Below are positions 38,501 through 53,500 of a stretch of 64,000 nucleotides of DNA, one piece after another; position 1 is the first letter of the stretch, and every line of letters begins with the position of its first letter. A program made the translations under genes and the position numbers. Under the pieces are notes generated by a model. That model was not told the origin of the DNA, made no database searches, and saw nothing but the letters and a program-made list of their open reading frames with translations. The stretch comes from Diphasiastrum complanatum (lineage: Eukaryota > Streptophyta > Lycopodiopsida > Lycopodiales > Lycopodiaceae). Location of the stretch: NCBI GenBank assembly GCA_029204225.1, contig CM055106.1, forward strand, positions 6,851,156 through 6,915,155, given 5' to 3'.

Positions 38501-41500
38501 TTGGAGAATGACTTTGGCAAGCCAATAGCTTTGGCTTCTTTGATCATAGAGAGCATGAATTTGTAGTTGGGATGTCCCAACCTCCTATGTCATAATTCCT
38601 CTATATAGAGCTTGTTCACAAGAGCAACATTACAAGCATTCACATACTCATTTGGATCTAGTTTATAGATGCCACCAAATCTAGATCCTAATGCAAGTAT
38701 CTCATCATTCTTCTTGATAGTGCAATTATCAACATTGAATTTTACATCAAGGCCATTATCAAGCAATTGGCCAACACTAATAAGATTCTTGGTAAGCTTA
38801 GGTACATAAAGAACTTAAGAGAGAGAAAGAACTTTAGAGGATGCAAGCTTCAAGGGAATGTTCCCTATGCCTTCAATAGGACATTCAAAATCATTTGCAA
38901 TGTATATTGATTTCTTGACTCCATCATGAGGTGCAATAGAAGAGAAAGAGTCCTTGGAGCTACACATACGTGAAGAGGCTCCACTATCAATATACCATAG
39001 GCCGTCCTTCTTGAAAGGAGTAGATGAGAAACTAGAGACCATAAGAGATCCCTCTCCATCACTTGCAATAGTGTCTTCCTTCTCATTGGTAATGTTGGCT
39101 TGCTTGAGTTGATTCTTCTTCTTGAAGCAATTGGTGGCATAATGACCTTTCTTGCCACAATAAAAGCACTTGATCTTCTTCTTCTTGAGCTTGGATGATG
39201 AAGCATTAGAGGAATCATCTTCCTCCTCATCTTTGTCTTTGCATTTGACTTTGTCCTTGCTTGAGAAATGTTGATGTTGGTTCTTGCTCCTGCCTGTGTG
39301 CTTATCCTTGGCAAAGAGAGCTTTGCCATCATTATGAGTGAGGGAAAGCTTGTTCATCCTCAAGAGCTTGTACTCTTGTCTTGATTCTTCCGAAATTAGC
39401 ACACTTTGGAGAGCCTCCAAACTTGGTAGCTCCTCCTTAATGGCATAGTATTGGACAAGCTTATAAAATTCACTTTTCAAGCCATTGAGAATGACTTGAA
39501 CTAGCTCATTTTGATTGATGGAATCACCAATACAAGCAAGTTCTCTGTGAATATCTTTTACTCTTAAAACATAACTAGATGCACTCTCATCACTCTTTTG
39601 GCTACTTTGAAAGATTTGATTTCTAAGAGTGAGAAGCCTAGAGGTATCCTTAGCCTCATAGATAGTCTTGAGACAATCCCAAGCTTCTTTGGCTATTGTA
39701 CAAGTACCTATCTCCCTCAATATCTCATAAGAGACATTCATCTTAATGTAGTGGAGAGCCATACTAGCTCTCTTTTTGTATTTTTGAACCTCTTGAAGAA
39801 CTTGTGGTTCTTCTTCAAGGCCAAGAACTATGTCCATCATGTCTTGAAGGATCAAGATGGACTCCATCCTCATTTTCCAAATTGAGTAGTTTGAAGTGGA
39901 CAATCTTTCACTTGGTTCCAACAAGGATGAACCCATTGAAGACATTTGAAGTGAAGAAAACTCAACTGATGAACAATAAATGTCGCTACACACTCTCAAT
40001 AGGATCCAATAATATAGTACTATCTCCTCCTATGAAAGATCTTGCAGCTATTTGTGAATTGATTCTCACTAGCTACACAAATCTCTCTAAAACAAGATCT
40101 ATTTCACATCAAATGATGGAGTATAGGCAAAGTTTGGATCAAACACTCCTAGCTCGTGTGAAGTACACTAAGAAACCAAATTTGACTCAAATACAATGAT
40201 ATTGCATGAAACAAAATGGCTAAGATCTCAAAACATTTCCTATATCACATATAGATGAGATTGGTAAGCATACAACTGTGATTTTGGATTAGCCAGGCAA
40301 TCTCTTGCCCAAACCAAATGTGTCCACCCAGGTCTAGGTGCCCTACCTAACCCTGCTCAAAAGCTTATAACTTCTGATTGGCTCAACCAAATGGAATGAA
40401 ACTGATTGCATCAGAAACTAGACAAAAATAGCTTCAAAACAAGCTATCAAGCAAGATAAATGGATCAAGCATGAGAGAGAACTTCCAAACTGAAATTGGA
40501 TGTTCCTCACACATGTCTGAGCACCTGATTCTGTAAAGTACCAGGTCAGACCCAATCAATATCCTTTTGATCTCTTTTGATCTAAGATTGAACAAGATAG
40601 CTAGGAAAATGGGCCTTGACAATTTCTAGCTCAAGATTGATGAAAAGTTTTCACTTAAATGGATAGAAATGCATGGTAACCTTAGGTAGGCTCTGATACC
40701 ATGTTGATTTCACACGTGTGGATTGTCCACAACATGTACTTGTGATCTCCTAAGGTGTGTAGATGCACCAAGATTAAGATTAGATTGAGATTCAAGATCA
40801 ATCTTAGATCCTATGGCAAAAACACACTACTACATGCATTCAGTCACTTCCAACTCTCACTAACAGGTGTGGGAAGTATTCAAAAATTATTCTAAGTAAA
40901 AAAAACCTGCTCGCCTTGAGTAGAGAGAGAAAAAACATCATGAGCTCCTGGGTAGAGAGAGAAAGCTAGAAATCCAATAACACTCAAAATCCATATAATC
41001 ACTAAATCAATTAGATCCAAAATGAGGAGTACAATGATACTAGTAGATCCACGAGCTACCACTATGCTTACTATGATTGGACCACACTTTGTCACCTCTT
41101 AATCCTATTGGACCATTGATCCATGCACCTCTTCATTCTATTGGACTATATTCAAGCACACCTCAAATTCCTATTGGACCACACATGGTTCCACCTCTAA
41201 ATCCTATTGGACCTCTTAGAATTTATCAAACAAAGGCATTACACTTGTCTACACTCTAATTGGCACGAGTTTAGCCTCTTACTCTATTTTGGCTCAATAG
41301 TAGCATTACAAGTGCAAATGCATAATTTGCCATCTATGCCAACTTTGTTCCTATCAACATCCTACACCTAGATGCTTGATGTAAAAAACATAAGACCCCT
41401 ATATCTAACATAGATAATCTTTTTCAATTCTTCACACAAGGGAGTATGGAGAATGTGAACGAAGAAGAGAGTAGAAATATTTGTGGAATAGCTCTCCCAT

Positions 41501-44500
41501 TGCAATGGGCTGCGAGATCCAAAAACAGTCTAATGGAATGTTTATGCTAATTATAATCACAACTTACTTGTTCTATTGCCCAATAAGATCTTATAAATTA
41601 GTTCATACTCACAAAAACAAAAGTGAGTACAGTCCACCGAAGAGATTAGAAATGGTTTGTGCGTGGTATTACTGAAAAATGGATTTAATCAGAAGTTTAG
41701 TTGTGAAATAGATTGAAAGACAGTATGACAACACAAGTTCATCAGGTGTCAAAGACAACCATCATCTGATCAGAAACTGAGGAGCCGTAGATGTCCATGT
41801 TCTGATAAGAGTGAGTGAACAAATGCTATCAAACAACAATGAAGTGCATTCAAATCACAACAAGCATTCATCTACGTTATATGCAGATAGAAAAGCGTGT
41901 TGCTGCTATATTACACTGAAGCACAACAAAATAGCAGTTACAATCAGAATGACGACATAACTGAGAGGCTCAAAATCATTCGTCTCATGGATGGAGTATC
42001 ACGTAGAGTGTGCATGGATGATCTATTTATAGAATTCATCCATATATTTAATTACAATAAATATTTGTCACCTAATTAGGTAAGCTGTTGTACTTGGAAG
42101 TATTTGGCTTGTGTGACTACTGTCCATGATATATTTGGTCAACAAATCAGGGGATGTTGACACGGATGAGGATGCCACAATTCTCTCACTTTGCATTTTA
42201 TGTGAAGTGGCTTTCTCTCACTTCGCAAATTATGAGAAGTGCCTGAAATGTTTCTCATTGAAAATAGACAACTGTCGGGTTTTTTTTTTCTCTTTGAGAT
42301 TTTGCAAAAAAGCCAACAATGCCCTTAATAGAAAATAGTCATTCACCAAGGAGACAATTTTGGCTTAATTTCCAACAGTCCTTCTTAAGGTCACGGGTGG
42401 TGCCTTGGTATCTTCATCAGGTTCAGCATGTTAAAGAACTTTTGATGCTTGATAATGGGAAGCGCTTTGGTGAAGATGTCTGCGACCATTGAAGGATCAC
42501 TTGTCCTGAGAAAAATTTCTCTTGAATGAAATGATACTTGATTTCTATGTGCTTGGATTTGCCATAAAATCTGGGATTCAGTGATAGTGAAATACAACTC
42601 AAGTTGTCACACAGAATGGTGGTAACATTGAACTGGGTGTGATGTAAGTCATGAAGTAATAACCTGATCCATATAGCTTCTTTTGAAGCTTGACATGCTG
42701 TAGTGTAGTTAGCCTCGGTCGAAGAAAGCACGACTAATTTATGCTTCCTTGAGTTCCATGAAATCGGTCCCCATTCCAGATAGAAATAGAATCCGGAGGT
42801 AGATTTTCTGGTAGAGATTGTTCCTCCCCAATATGGGTAGCCTCGCAGGATGAGTGGGTCGATAGCATTTCCATCATAACATAAAATGTGATGTAAACTT
42901 TTCTGAATATATCTCATCACTCTCTTTAATGCTTTCCAATGGAAGATCCTAGGATTAGACATGAATTGACTTAACGTGCTAACAATGTATGGTAAATATG
43001 GTCTAGTACACAACATTACATGCATCAAAGATCCTATTAGTAATGATAACGATACTTCGCTATGTCGAGTACTTCATTATTAGAATCAGCCCAAGTAGGT
43101 TTAGTCAATACTATACTTGGATCCATTGGAGTATCAATTGGTTTGCAATCAGTCATATAAAATTTCTCTAAAATGCCTTTTAGATATGTCTGCCGACTAA
43201 GATAGATCTTCTTCTGAAGTCTATTTCTAGTAATGTGAATTCCTAGTAAAGAATGGACAGCTCCTAAATCAGTCATGTCAAATTCCTTTGACATATCACC
43301 CTTAGTAGTGTGCAGAAGAAAAGTGTCATCAGGAGACAAAATAAATGCATCATCTATGTACAGAGCTATGTGAAATTGCTTTGGCTAGGGTCTCTGGTTC
43401 TTCTGATGAAGTCCAGAATGATTGAAATGTATATCTCTCAGGAACTGTCCGAGTCCGTGAGGATCTGTGGACGTTTGGTTGACCAGGATGCGATGATGTT
43501 TCTTCTTGGATTTCTCTAGATCTGCTCAAGCTGGCTTGGTCTGGTTTGATGACAAGTACTGTCGGCTGCTCGGCTTCTGTAGCTGTAGCTGCAGGTTTTG
43601 TAGAAGGAACACCAATGTTGGAAGAATCCATCCTACGTAAAATAGGATGAAATGACATAGCATCATTTATCGATGGTTGTTTGAAATCATAGTACGTAAT
43701 TTCTTGAAATATAACATCCCTAGAGACAAATACTACACTGGTGGATGGATCATAAACTTTGTAAGCTTTATGTTCATCGAAATAGCTAATGAAAATACAT
43801 TTATTTGTCCTATGATCCAGCTTATTCCTAAGCTGTTTTGGAATGTGAACAAAACATATACAACCAAAGATTTTGTAAATGGCTGACACTAGGCTTGTGT
43901 CCATGCCCAACTTCATAAGGAGTTTTGTTGTTGACGGCTCTGGTGCTGGATCTGTTTTGTATGTAATAGGCTGTGGCATTAGCTTGCCCAAAAATTTGTA
44001 GGTAGATGTGATTGATGTAGCATGGATCTGACTGAGTTGAGAAGAGTTCAGTTCTTCCTTTCTGCAATCCCATTCTAATGAGGTGAATAGGAAGTGGTGA
44101 ACTGTCTTCCAATACCATGTTCAGCCATGTAGTCGGACATCTCCTTAGAGAGGTATTCGCTGTAGCCATTAGTTCGGAGTGCTTTCACTTTTGTAGATGT
44201 TTGTGTCTCAGCCATGATCCTGAATCTCTTGAAACATTCAAAGGCTTCAGATTTGTGCTTAATGAACATGACTGTAAACCATCTAGAATAATCATCTATG
44301 AAAGTGATAAAATAGATTGCATCTCCTAAGGACGGAGTTGGCATTGGACCACAAACATCGCTATGTACAAGATCTAATACATGCTTTGTTTTGATGGAAT
44401 GTGATTTGGAAAATGTCATGTCCATGATCAGTATATAGGATTTAATATACTCCTAGTCTTGGATACACGGTGCTCCAGTGAAACAAGCTGTTAGTTATGC

Positions 44501-47500
44501 CACGTCATACTGGACGTCACCCAAAAGTAACTAATATTCTTGTGAGGCCCAAAACACACTAAATGGAGTTTAGACAAGGTATGAGAAATGTATGCATGTG
44601 TAGAGTTATGAATAGTTGGTCCATGCTCAAGACTCTATTCTAGGTGAATCTATGTATAGAGAACTTAGGGCTATGCATGGCTATGTGCCCAAGTGGCTTT
44701 TGGCTCTATATATTGAGGCCAAACTCGTCCTACTCTCATCATGGTCTTGGATTCATTGCCAAGATCTCATCCTATATTCATGCTTCTTGTTCCTTGGCTT
44801 GGGGATGAGGCTTCTAGAGTTTGATTGGATGCTTCTTCTTGGTTGGGTGGTTTCTCAATAGTGTGTTATCCATTTTGTTTGTAACTTGTAAGCAGGATCT
44901 AAGGAGCTTCCCTTATAGTGGTATCAGAGCAAGGCTTACAAGCTTGGAGAGGTGGTGCTTTTCATTGGAGCTTGGTGGTGATCAACTAGTATTCTCATCC
45001 AAGGAGAGGAGCAAGGTTGCAAGTTGGTGGATCTTCCCAATTTCAATTTGCATGATCCATATCTCTATTAAATTTATTGTAGCTTATGGAGAATTGTGCT
45101 AGGAAATCAATTTTGGTAGTCTTTTTGGAGTTTAGCGTGTGTAACTCAAACTAGCTAGGGATCTGAAATTTCCAGCAAGTTTATTCACTTTGAAGTAATT
45201 GAAATTTAGGTTGCATGTTGGATCTTTCCATGATTTTGAATTCTAGGCTCTTTTGTGGCCAAATTTGGCTTGTTTTCCATGATTTTGGCACAAACATGAT
45301 AGTAGAATTCAAAATCTAGCAAGTTCATATTAATTAGATGGTTATAATTCTGTAATAGGATTGCATGTGTTAGAGAAAAACATTCTTGCCATTAGTTTCC
45401 AGTTTGTCAAGGTGAAAAAACCTAGAAGGGGCCAAAATCCATGATTTTTGCTTGTTTTTTTTTTCATGAAATTGGATGGTAGGAGGTTGTAGAACATCAA
45501 TTAAAGCTGGGAAAAGATGAATTATAGTCTTATGAAGTTGTCCTTGTAGAGCCAAAGATTCCAACAATTGGGTTTGTAGGAATAAAAAAAAAAAGGCAAA
45601 AATTGACCAATTTTGGTGAATTTTGGGAGGTGGATATCTCTAAATCCATAAGAGGATCATTCTGAATTTTTTACAATATGAATGGTATTCCTTTTTACCT
45701 TCCCAACAAGCTATCATACCTATAAATTGATGGGTAAAGGCTTATGTTTCAATTAAAGGGATTTGTTAATAAAAAGAAAAAGAGGAATCAACCTAGTCCG
45801 CCTATTGTTTGGAACGAGGAATTGAATCAATGTTTTGAGAAACTTAAAACAATGATTGTTTCAGCTCTTGTGTTACAAAATGCAAATCCAGATTTACCTT
45901 ACGTCATGAGAACGGACGCAAGTGATGTTGTAGTTGGAGCGGTTCTATTACAAATGGATAGGCCACTAGCGTTTGAGAGCAAAAAATTCATTGGCCCTCA
46001 GTTGCATTATACTATGCAGAAAAAGGAATTGTTTGTTGTAATCCATGCATTAAAACCTGGAGACACTAATTGTATGGTAGTAAGTTTGTAGTGTATACAG
46101 ATTACCAGCCTCTTAAGTATTTTTGTAACCAACACGATCTTCGAGAGAGAAAAGATCGATGGGTTGAATTGATGCAGGAATTCGATCATGAAATCTGTTA
46201 CATAAGAGACAGCTCTAATCAAGTTGCAGATGCTCATTGTCGGATCGGTGAACTGAACGAGTTGTCATTCACCCATATTTCTATGGATCTATATCTTTCG
46301 CTGAGAGGAAAATATGAATCAGACTTCCATTTTGGTCACATTTGGAACATTGTTCAGACCGAAAGAAATGTGGACAGTGTTGAGTCAGAAACACAGAGAA
46401 CTGGACTAACTAAGAAAGATTGTGGAATAGTTCACCATTCGAGATGGATTAGTATTTCGGAATGGGAAAGTTTGTGTACCTGGTGATGATGAGCTCAAAC
46501 GTAAGATTCTGTTCGAATGTCATGACATACCCTGTGCAGGACATACCGGTATACACAAGGCTCTGGACTTGGCTAAAAGAGAATTTTATTGGCCAAAGCT
46601 CAAGCCATATGTCGAGTCATATGTTGTTAAATGCAAGCCCTGTCAACTAGCAAAGGCTGAATGGCATAAGGCTGGTGGTTTGTTGCATCCGTTAGATATC
46701 CTTAACAAGAAATGGACAAGCATATCTATGGATTTTGTAGTTGGACTTCCGAAGACACAACGACAAAATGATTCTATTTGGGTTGTAGTGGATCGGTTAA
46801 CTAAGTTAGTTGCATTCATAGCAGTCAAGTCAACTAAAGGCTTCTTAATTAGCCAAGATCTTTGTTGAAAGATTATTTCGGTAGTATGGTCTGCCAAGTG
46901 ACATTGTTAGTGATAGAGATCTTAAGTTCACAAGTCACTTTTGGTCAGCAGTATTCCATAAACTTGAAACTTCTTTGAGTTTAAGTTCTTCTGATCATCC
47001 TGAATCAGATGGCCAAACAAAAAGGACTAATCAAACTATGGAGGATATTTTGAGGACGTATGTTTCTCACATGCAATCCTATTGGGAAGATTATCTCCCA
47101 CTGGTTGAGTTTGCATATAATAGTAGAAAACATTCTGCTACAAGTTACAGTCCTTTTATGCTTATGTACAGTTTTCAACCTAGACCTCTAGTAAATGTTG
47201 AGACGAAGTCTGTTAAGATCCAGAAGGTTGCTTTTGCATGATATGCAAGAGATGTTACAAGTGGCTAAGGATAGTCTCCGAAGTGCTCATGATAGAAACA
47301 AGCACTATGCCGATCTTAATAGATCTCCAAGAGATTTTAAAGTTGACGACTGGGTATATCTTAGGATTCCAAAAGATTCTAAGCCATTACGTATGAGGAA
47401 GCATTATAAGTTGTCTACCCACTATTGTGGACCTTTCAGGATTGTATGTAGAATTGGTTCTTTGGCATATGAACTCGATCGTCAAGAAAAATCGACTGCA

Positions 47501-50500
47501 CACCCAATATTTCATGTAAGTCGTTTGAAACTAAGTTTACATGATGGTGATATAGTTGGATCGAATGAAGATTTATCCCATTTGGAAGATTTGTGGCTTA
47601 ATGTACCTTTGGAACTTGAGAAAGTGCTCAGAACCAAAGATAAACAATTGAGAACTCGTTCTATCTCTGAGTGCTTAATTCGGTGGAAAGGTTTTACTAA
47701 GGATGATGATTCTTGGGAGAGAGTTGATAGCATAAAGAAGAATTTTATGAAGTTTACACTCTAAGGATAGAAGCAGTTTAAGGAGGGAAGAATGTCATGT
47801 CCATGATCAATATATAGGATTCAGTATACTCCTAGTCTTGGATGCATGTTACTCCAGTGAAACAAGTTGTTAGTTATGCCACGTTATACTGAATGTGATC
47901 CGAATGTAACTAATATCCTTGTGAGGCCCTGGACACACTAAATGGAGTTTAGATGAGGTATGAGACAGTGTATGCATGTGTAGAGTAAACAATAGCAATT
48001 CTATGAATAGCTTAGGACTCTATTCTACGTGAATCTATGTATAGGGAACTTAGGGCTATGCATGGCTATGCGCCCAGATTGTTTTTGGCTCTATATATTG
48101 AAGCCAAACTCGCCCTACTCATCATGGTTTTGGATTCATTGCCAGGGCACTCTATATTCGTGCTTCTTGTTCCTTGGCTTGGGGGTGAGGCTTCTAGAGT
48201 TTGATTGGATGCTTCTACTTGGTTGGGTGATTTCTCCATAGTGTGTTATCCATTGTGTTTAAACTTGCAAGCATGATCTAAGGAGCTTCTCTTGTTTCTA
48301 GAGTGCTTCCCATAGATGCATGATTTCTTGAATTTCACATGTGTGGATTGTCCACTACATGTACTTGTGATCTCCTAAGGTGTGTAGATGCACCAAGATC
48401 AAGACTAGATTGAGATTCAAGATCTATCTTTGATTCTATGGCAAAAACACACTACTACATGCATTCAATCACTTCCAACTCTCACTCACACGTGTGAGAA
48501 GTATTCAAAAAATAATCTAAGTAAAAACAAGATGCTCTCCTTGGGTAGAGAGAGAAAAAGCATCATGAGCTCTCGGGTAGAGAGAGAAAGCTAGAAATCC
48601 AATAACTCACAAAATCCATAAAATCACCAAATCAATTAGCTTCAAAATGAGGAGTACAATGATACTAGTAGATCCACGAGCTACCACTATGCTTAACTAT
48701 GATTGGACCATACTTTGTCACCTCTTGATCCTATTGGACCGTTGATCCATGCACCTCTTAATTCTATTGGACTATATTCAAGCACACCTCAATTTCCTAT
48801 TGGACCTCACAAGGTTCCACCTCTATGGCAAAAACACACTACTACATGCATTCAATCACTTCCAACTCTCACTCACACGTGTGAGAAGTATTCAAAAAAT
48901 AATCTAAGTAAAAACAAGCTGCTCTCCTTGGGTAGAGAGAGAAAAAGCATCATGAGCTCTCGGGTAGAGAGAGAAAGCTAGAAATCCAATAACTCACAAA
49001 ATCCATAAAATCACCAAATCAATTAGCTTCAAAATGAGGAGTACAATGATACTAGTAGATCCACGAGCTACCACTATGCTTAACTATGATTGGACCATAC
49101 TTTGTCACCTCTTGATCCTATTGGACCGTTGATCCATGCACCTCTTAATTCTATTGGACTATATTCAAGCACACCTCAATTTCCTATTGGACCTCACAAG
49201 GTTCCACCTCTAAATCCTATTGGACCTCTTGGAATTCATCAAATAAAAGCTTTACACTTGTCTACACTCTAATTGGCACGTGTTTAGTCTCTTACTCTAT
49301 TTTGGCTCAATAGTGGCATTACAAGTGCAAATGCATAATTTGCCATCTATGCCAAATTTATTCCTATCAACATCCTACACCTAGATGCTTGATGTAAAAA
49401 ACATAAGACCCCTATATCTAACATAGATAATCTTTTTCAATTCTTCACACTCCTCCTAAAAAATTATCTATGAAGATTTGAGCATTGATCTTGATATAAC
49501 TCCAAGATTAGATCTATGCTTGATGAAAGCACTTTTGCTCAAAGGCTTGGTGAGTAGATCGGCAATACAAGAGGACGAGTTGACATGCTCCAAATAGATT
49601 TCTCCTCCAATAAGCTTTTCTCTCACAAAATGGTGTGCCACTTCTATGTGCTTGCTTCTTGCATGAAATATGGGATTATTGACAAGAGCTTGGGCCGAGA
49701 TGTTATCACACTTGATCATTGGTAGATCATCCTCCTTGATGCACTTTAGCTCCATTAATAACCTCTTGATCCAAAGCACTTCTTTGGTAGTTGTAGTGAG
49801 TGCTTTGTACTCGGCCTCACATGAAGAGAGAGATAGAGTATCTTGCTTTTAGGAAATCCAAGATATTAGATTGCCTCCAAGAAAGATAGTGTATGCACTA
49901 ATAGACTTTCGATCCATCTTGTCACTTGCAAAGTCTGAATCCGAGTAGCCAACAATGGATAGATCTTCACTTTTATAGAGTAGACCATAATCACAAGATG
50001 AAGATACATATCTTAGAATCCTCTTGGACATCTTCCAATGATGGATCTTAGGATCTTGCATAAAGTGACTCAATTTGTGCACACAAAAACTTAGATCGGG
50101 CCTAGTAATGGTAAGCCAAATCAAGGAGCCTACAAGACTCCTAAAAAGTGTGATGTCCTCAAAGGATCTTTCATCACCTTTATTAGGATCTTTTACAATT
50201 TGCTCCATTGGAGTATCTATGCTCTTAGAATTTTCCATATGAAATTTTTTTAACATAGAGTGAGCATATCTAGATTGGCATATAAAGACATGATTTTCAT
50301 AAAAATCAATTTCTAGGCCTAGGATGTAATGCATCTCTCCTAGATCTTTCATTTTAAACTCACATCCAAGTGCTAGCTTGGTTTCATCAACTAGCTTGAT
50401 ACAACTTCCACAAAGAATAAGGTCATCAACATAAATTAGAATAATGACAATATTGCTATCAACAAACTTTAGATACATGGAAGGATCATAGTCACTAAGA

Positions 50501-53500
50501 GTAAATCCTAGTGAGATAAGAAAAGAATTAAGTCTTGAATACCATGATCTTGGTGCTTGCTTGAGTCCATAAAGACTTTTGAAGAGCAAGCACACTTTGG
50601 ACTCATCCTTGATGAATCCTTGAGGTTGTTCCATATAGATCTCCTCCTCAAGATAACCCTTTATTAAAGCATTGGATACATCTAATTGGAACACCTTCCA
50701 CTTGAAGAAACAAGCAAGAGATATAAGAATTCTTATTGTCACCATCTTTGCAACGGGTGCAAAGGTCACCTCATAATCCAGACCATGGATTTGAGCAAAT
50801 CCTTTGGCACATAATCTTGCTTTATGCTTGTTGATGGTGCCATCATGATTGAACTTGATCCGAAATACCCACTTGCAACCCATCACATGCTTGTTGGATG
50901 GAGGATCCACAAGCTCCCAAGTATTGTTGGTGATCAATGCATCATACTCTTGCTTCATGGCATCATACCACTCCTTGGTATTGAGTGCCTCTTGTACATT
51001 CTTTGGCTCTTCATGAGAGACATAAAAAACATAATTAGTGGAATCAAGATCCACTTGTTTGCCTTTGTCAACATATGAGAGCCTCTTAGGCTCGGATCTA
51101 TCTCTCATGGATCTTCTTGGTGAGAAAATCCTAGGAGAGTCTTCTTCAAATCTCGACCCCATCACATCATGATTGTCTTCAAAATCAATAATTGGTGATG
51201 CATCCATAGATTTCTTAATCTCGGCCTCTTCAAAAGATGAGTGTTGATCTTCATGAAAGACAACATCTCTACTTTCAATAACTTGAGAAGTAGAGAGTAT
51301 AAAGACTCTATAGGCCTTCTTGGTGGATGAGTATCCAACGATGATCCCTTTGCATGCACTAGGATCTTCTTTCTTCCTTGTTTCCAAGGGAATATGGACA
51401 AAGCATAAGCATCCAAAAACTCTAAGGTGATCAACCTTAGGCTTCTTCAAATATAAGATTTCATATGGTGACTTTCCTCCAAGAGCTATATGTGGGATCC
51501 TAATGCAAAGATAATTTGCACAATTAATGGCTTCTCCCCAAAAATCTTTGGGCAAAGATGCCTCAATTCTCATAGATTTTGCACATTCACATAGAGATCT
51601 ATTCTTTCTCTCGGCCACTCCATTTTGAGATGGAGAGTAGGCACAAGAGAACTCTCTTTTAATGCCTTCAAGCTCACAAAAATCTTGAAATTTATTGGAG
51701 ATATATTCACCACCTCCATCACTTCTAAGAGCTTTAATCTTGAATGAGAATTGCTTCTCTACATAAGCTTTGAAAATAATAAAATGATCAAACACCATAG
51801 ATTTAGAAGAAGAATCTTGTGTAATCATCAATGAAAGTAACAAAACAAGTGGCTCCTCCCTTGTTGTAGTTGATGAGAAATGCACATCCGAGTGGATTAA
51901 CTCCAAAGGATGCTTGCATTTGATAGAAGATCTTGGAAATGGCTTTTTGTGAGATTTAGCAAAAGCAGAAGCCTCACAAGGCTTGATCTTCTTGGAGAGT
52001 GACTTTGGCAAGCCAATAGCTTTGGCTTCTTTGATCATAAAGAGCATGGATTTGTAGTTGGGATGTCCCAACCTCCTATGCCATAATTCTTCCATAGAGA
52101 GCTTGTTCACAAGAGCAACATTACAAGCATTCACATACTCATTTGGATCTAGTTTATAGATGCCACCAAATCTAGATCCTAATGCAAGTATCTCATCATT
52201 CTTCTTGATAGTGCAACTATCAACATTGAATTTTACATCAAGGCCTATATCAAGCAATTGGCCAACACTAATAAGATTCTTGGTAAGCTTAGGTACATAA
52301 AGAACTTTAGAGAGAGAAAGAACTTTAGAGGATGCAAGCTTCAAGGGAATGTTCCCTATGCCTTCAATAGGACATTCAAAATCATTTGCAGTGTATATTG
52401 ATTTCTTGACTCCATCATAAGGTGCAATAGAAGAGAAAGAGTCCTTGGAGCTACACATATGTGAAGAGGCTCCACTATCAATATACCATAGGCCGTCCTT
52501 CTTTAAAGGAGTAGATGAGAAACTAGAGACTGTAATAGATCCCTCTCCATCACTTGCAATAGTGTCTTCCGTCGCATTGGTAATGTTGGCTTGCTTGAGT
52601 TGATTCTTCTTCTTGAAGCAATTGGTGCCATAATGACCTTTCTTGCCACAATAAACGCACTTGATATTCTTCTTCTTGATCTTGGATGATGAAGCATTAG
52701 AGGAATCATCTTCCTCCTCATCTTTGTCTTTGGATTTGACTTTGTCCTTGCTTGAGGATTTTTGATGTTGGTTCTTGCTCCTCCCTTTGTGCTTATCCTT
52801 GGCAAAGAGAGCTTTGCCATCATTATGAGTGAGAGAAAGCTTGTCCATCCTCAAGAGCTTGTACTCTTGTGTTGATTCTTCCAAAATTAGCACACTTTGG
52901 AGAGCCTCAAAACTTGGTAGCTCCTCCTTAATGGCATAGGATTCGACAAGCTTATCAAATTCACTTCTCAAGCCATTGAGAATGACTTGAACTAGCTCAT
53001 TTTGATTGATGGGATCACCAATACAAGCAAGTTCTCTATGAATATCTTTTACTCTCAAAACATAACTAGATGCACTCTCATCACTCTTTTGGCTACTTTG
53101 AAAGATTTGATTCCTAAGAGTGAGAAGCCTAGAGGTATTCTTAGCCTCAAAGATAGTCTTGAGACAATCCCAAGCATCTTTGGCTGTTGTACAAGTACCT
53201 ATCTCCCTCAATATCTCATTAGAGACATTCATCTTAATGTAGTGGAGAGCCATCCTAGCTCTCTTTTTGTATTTTTGAACCTCTTGAAGAACTTGTGGTT
53301 CTTCTTCAAGGCCAAGAACTATGTCCATCACGTCTTGAAGGATGAAGATGGACTCCATCCTGATTTTCCAAATTGAATAATTTGAAGTGGTCAATCTTTC
53401 ACTTGGTTCCAACAAGGATGAACCCATTGAAGACATTTAAAGTGAAGAAAACTCAAATGATGAACAATAAATGTTGCTACACACTCTCAATAGGATCCAA

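Larger units (their letters stand above)
36070..41436 (-). mobile_element. Element G: Ty1/copia retrotransposon with deleted 3' end, TSD CAAGG
   Basis: Flanked by the perfect 5-bp duplication CAAGG (36,065-36,069 and 41,437-41,441). 5' LTR 40,702-41,436, primer-binding site 40,690-40,701, gag-pol broken at several places. The 3' LTR is cut to 113 bp and joined directly to RNase H sequence. Nearly identical in protein to element H, so both belong to one recently amplified family (with C and J as older relatives). Confidence 0.92.
44414..48320 (+). mobile_element. Element I: Ty3/gypsy chromovirus remnant nested in F
   Basis: Plus orientation. 5' LTR 44,414 to about 44,918 and 3' LTR 47,793 to about 48,320 share TGTCATGTCCATGATCA, CTCCTAGTCTTGGAT, ACTAAATGGAGTTTAGA and more. 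Primer-binding site 44,919-44,930. Gag, protease and most of RT are missing; RNase H, integrase and a chromodomain-like C-terminus remain. The right end coincides with the insertion site of element H. Confidence 0.85.
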
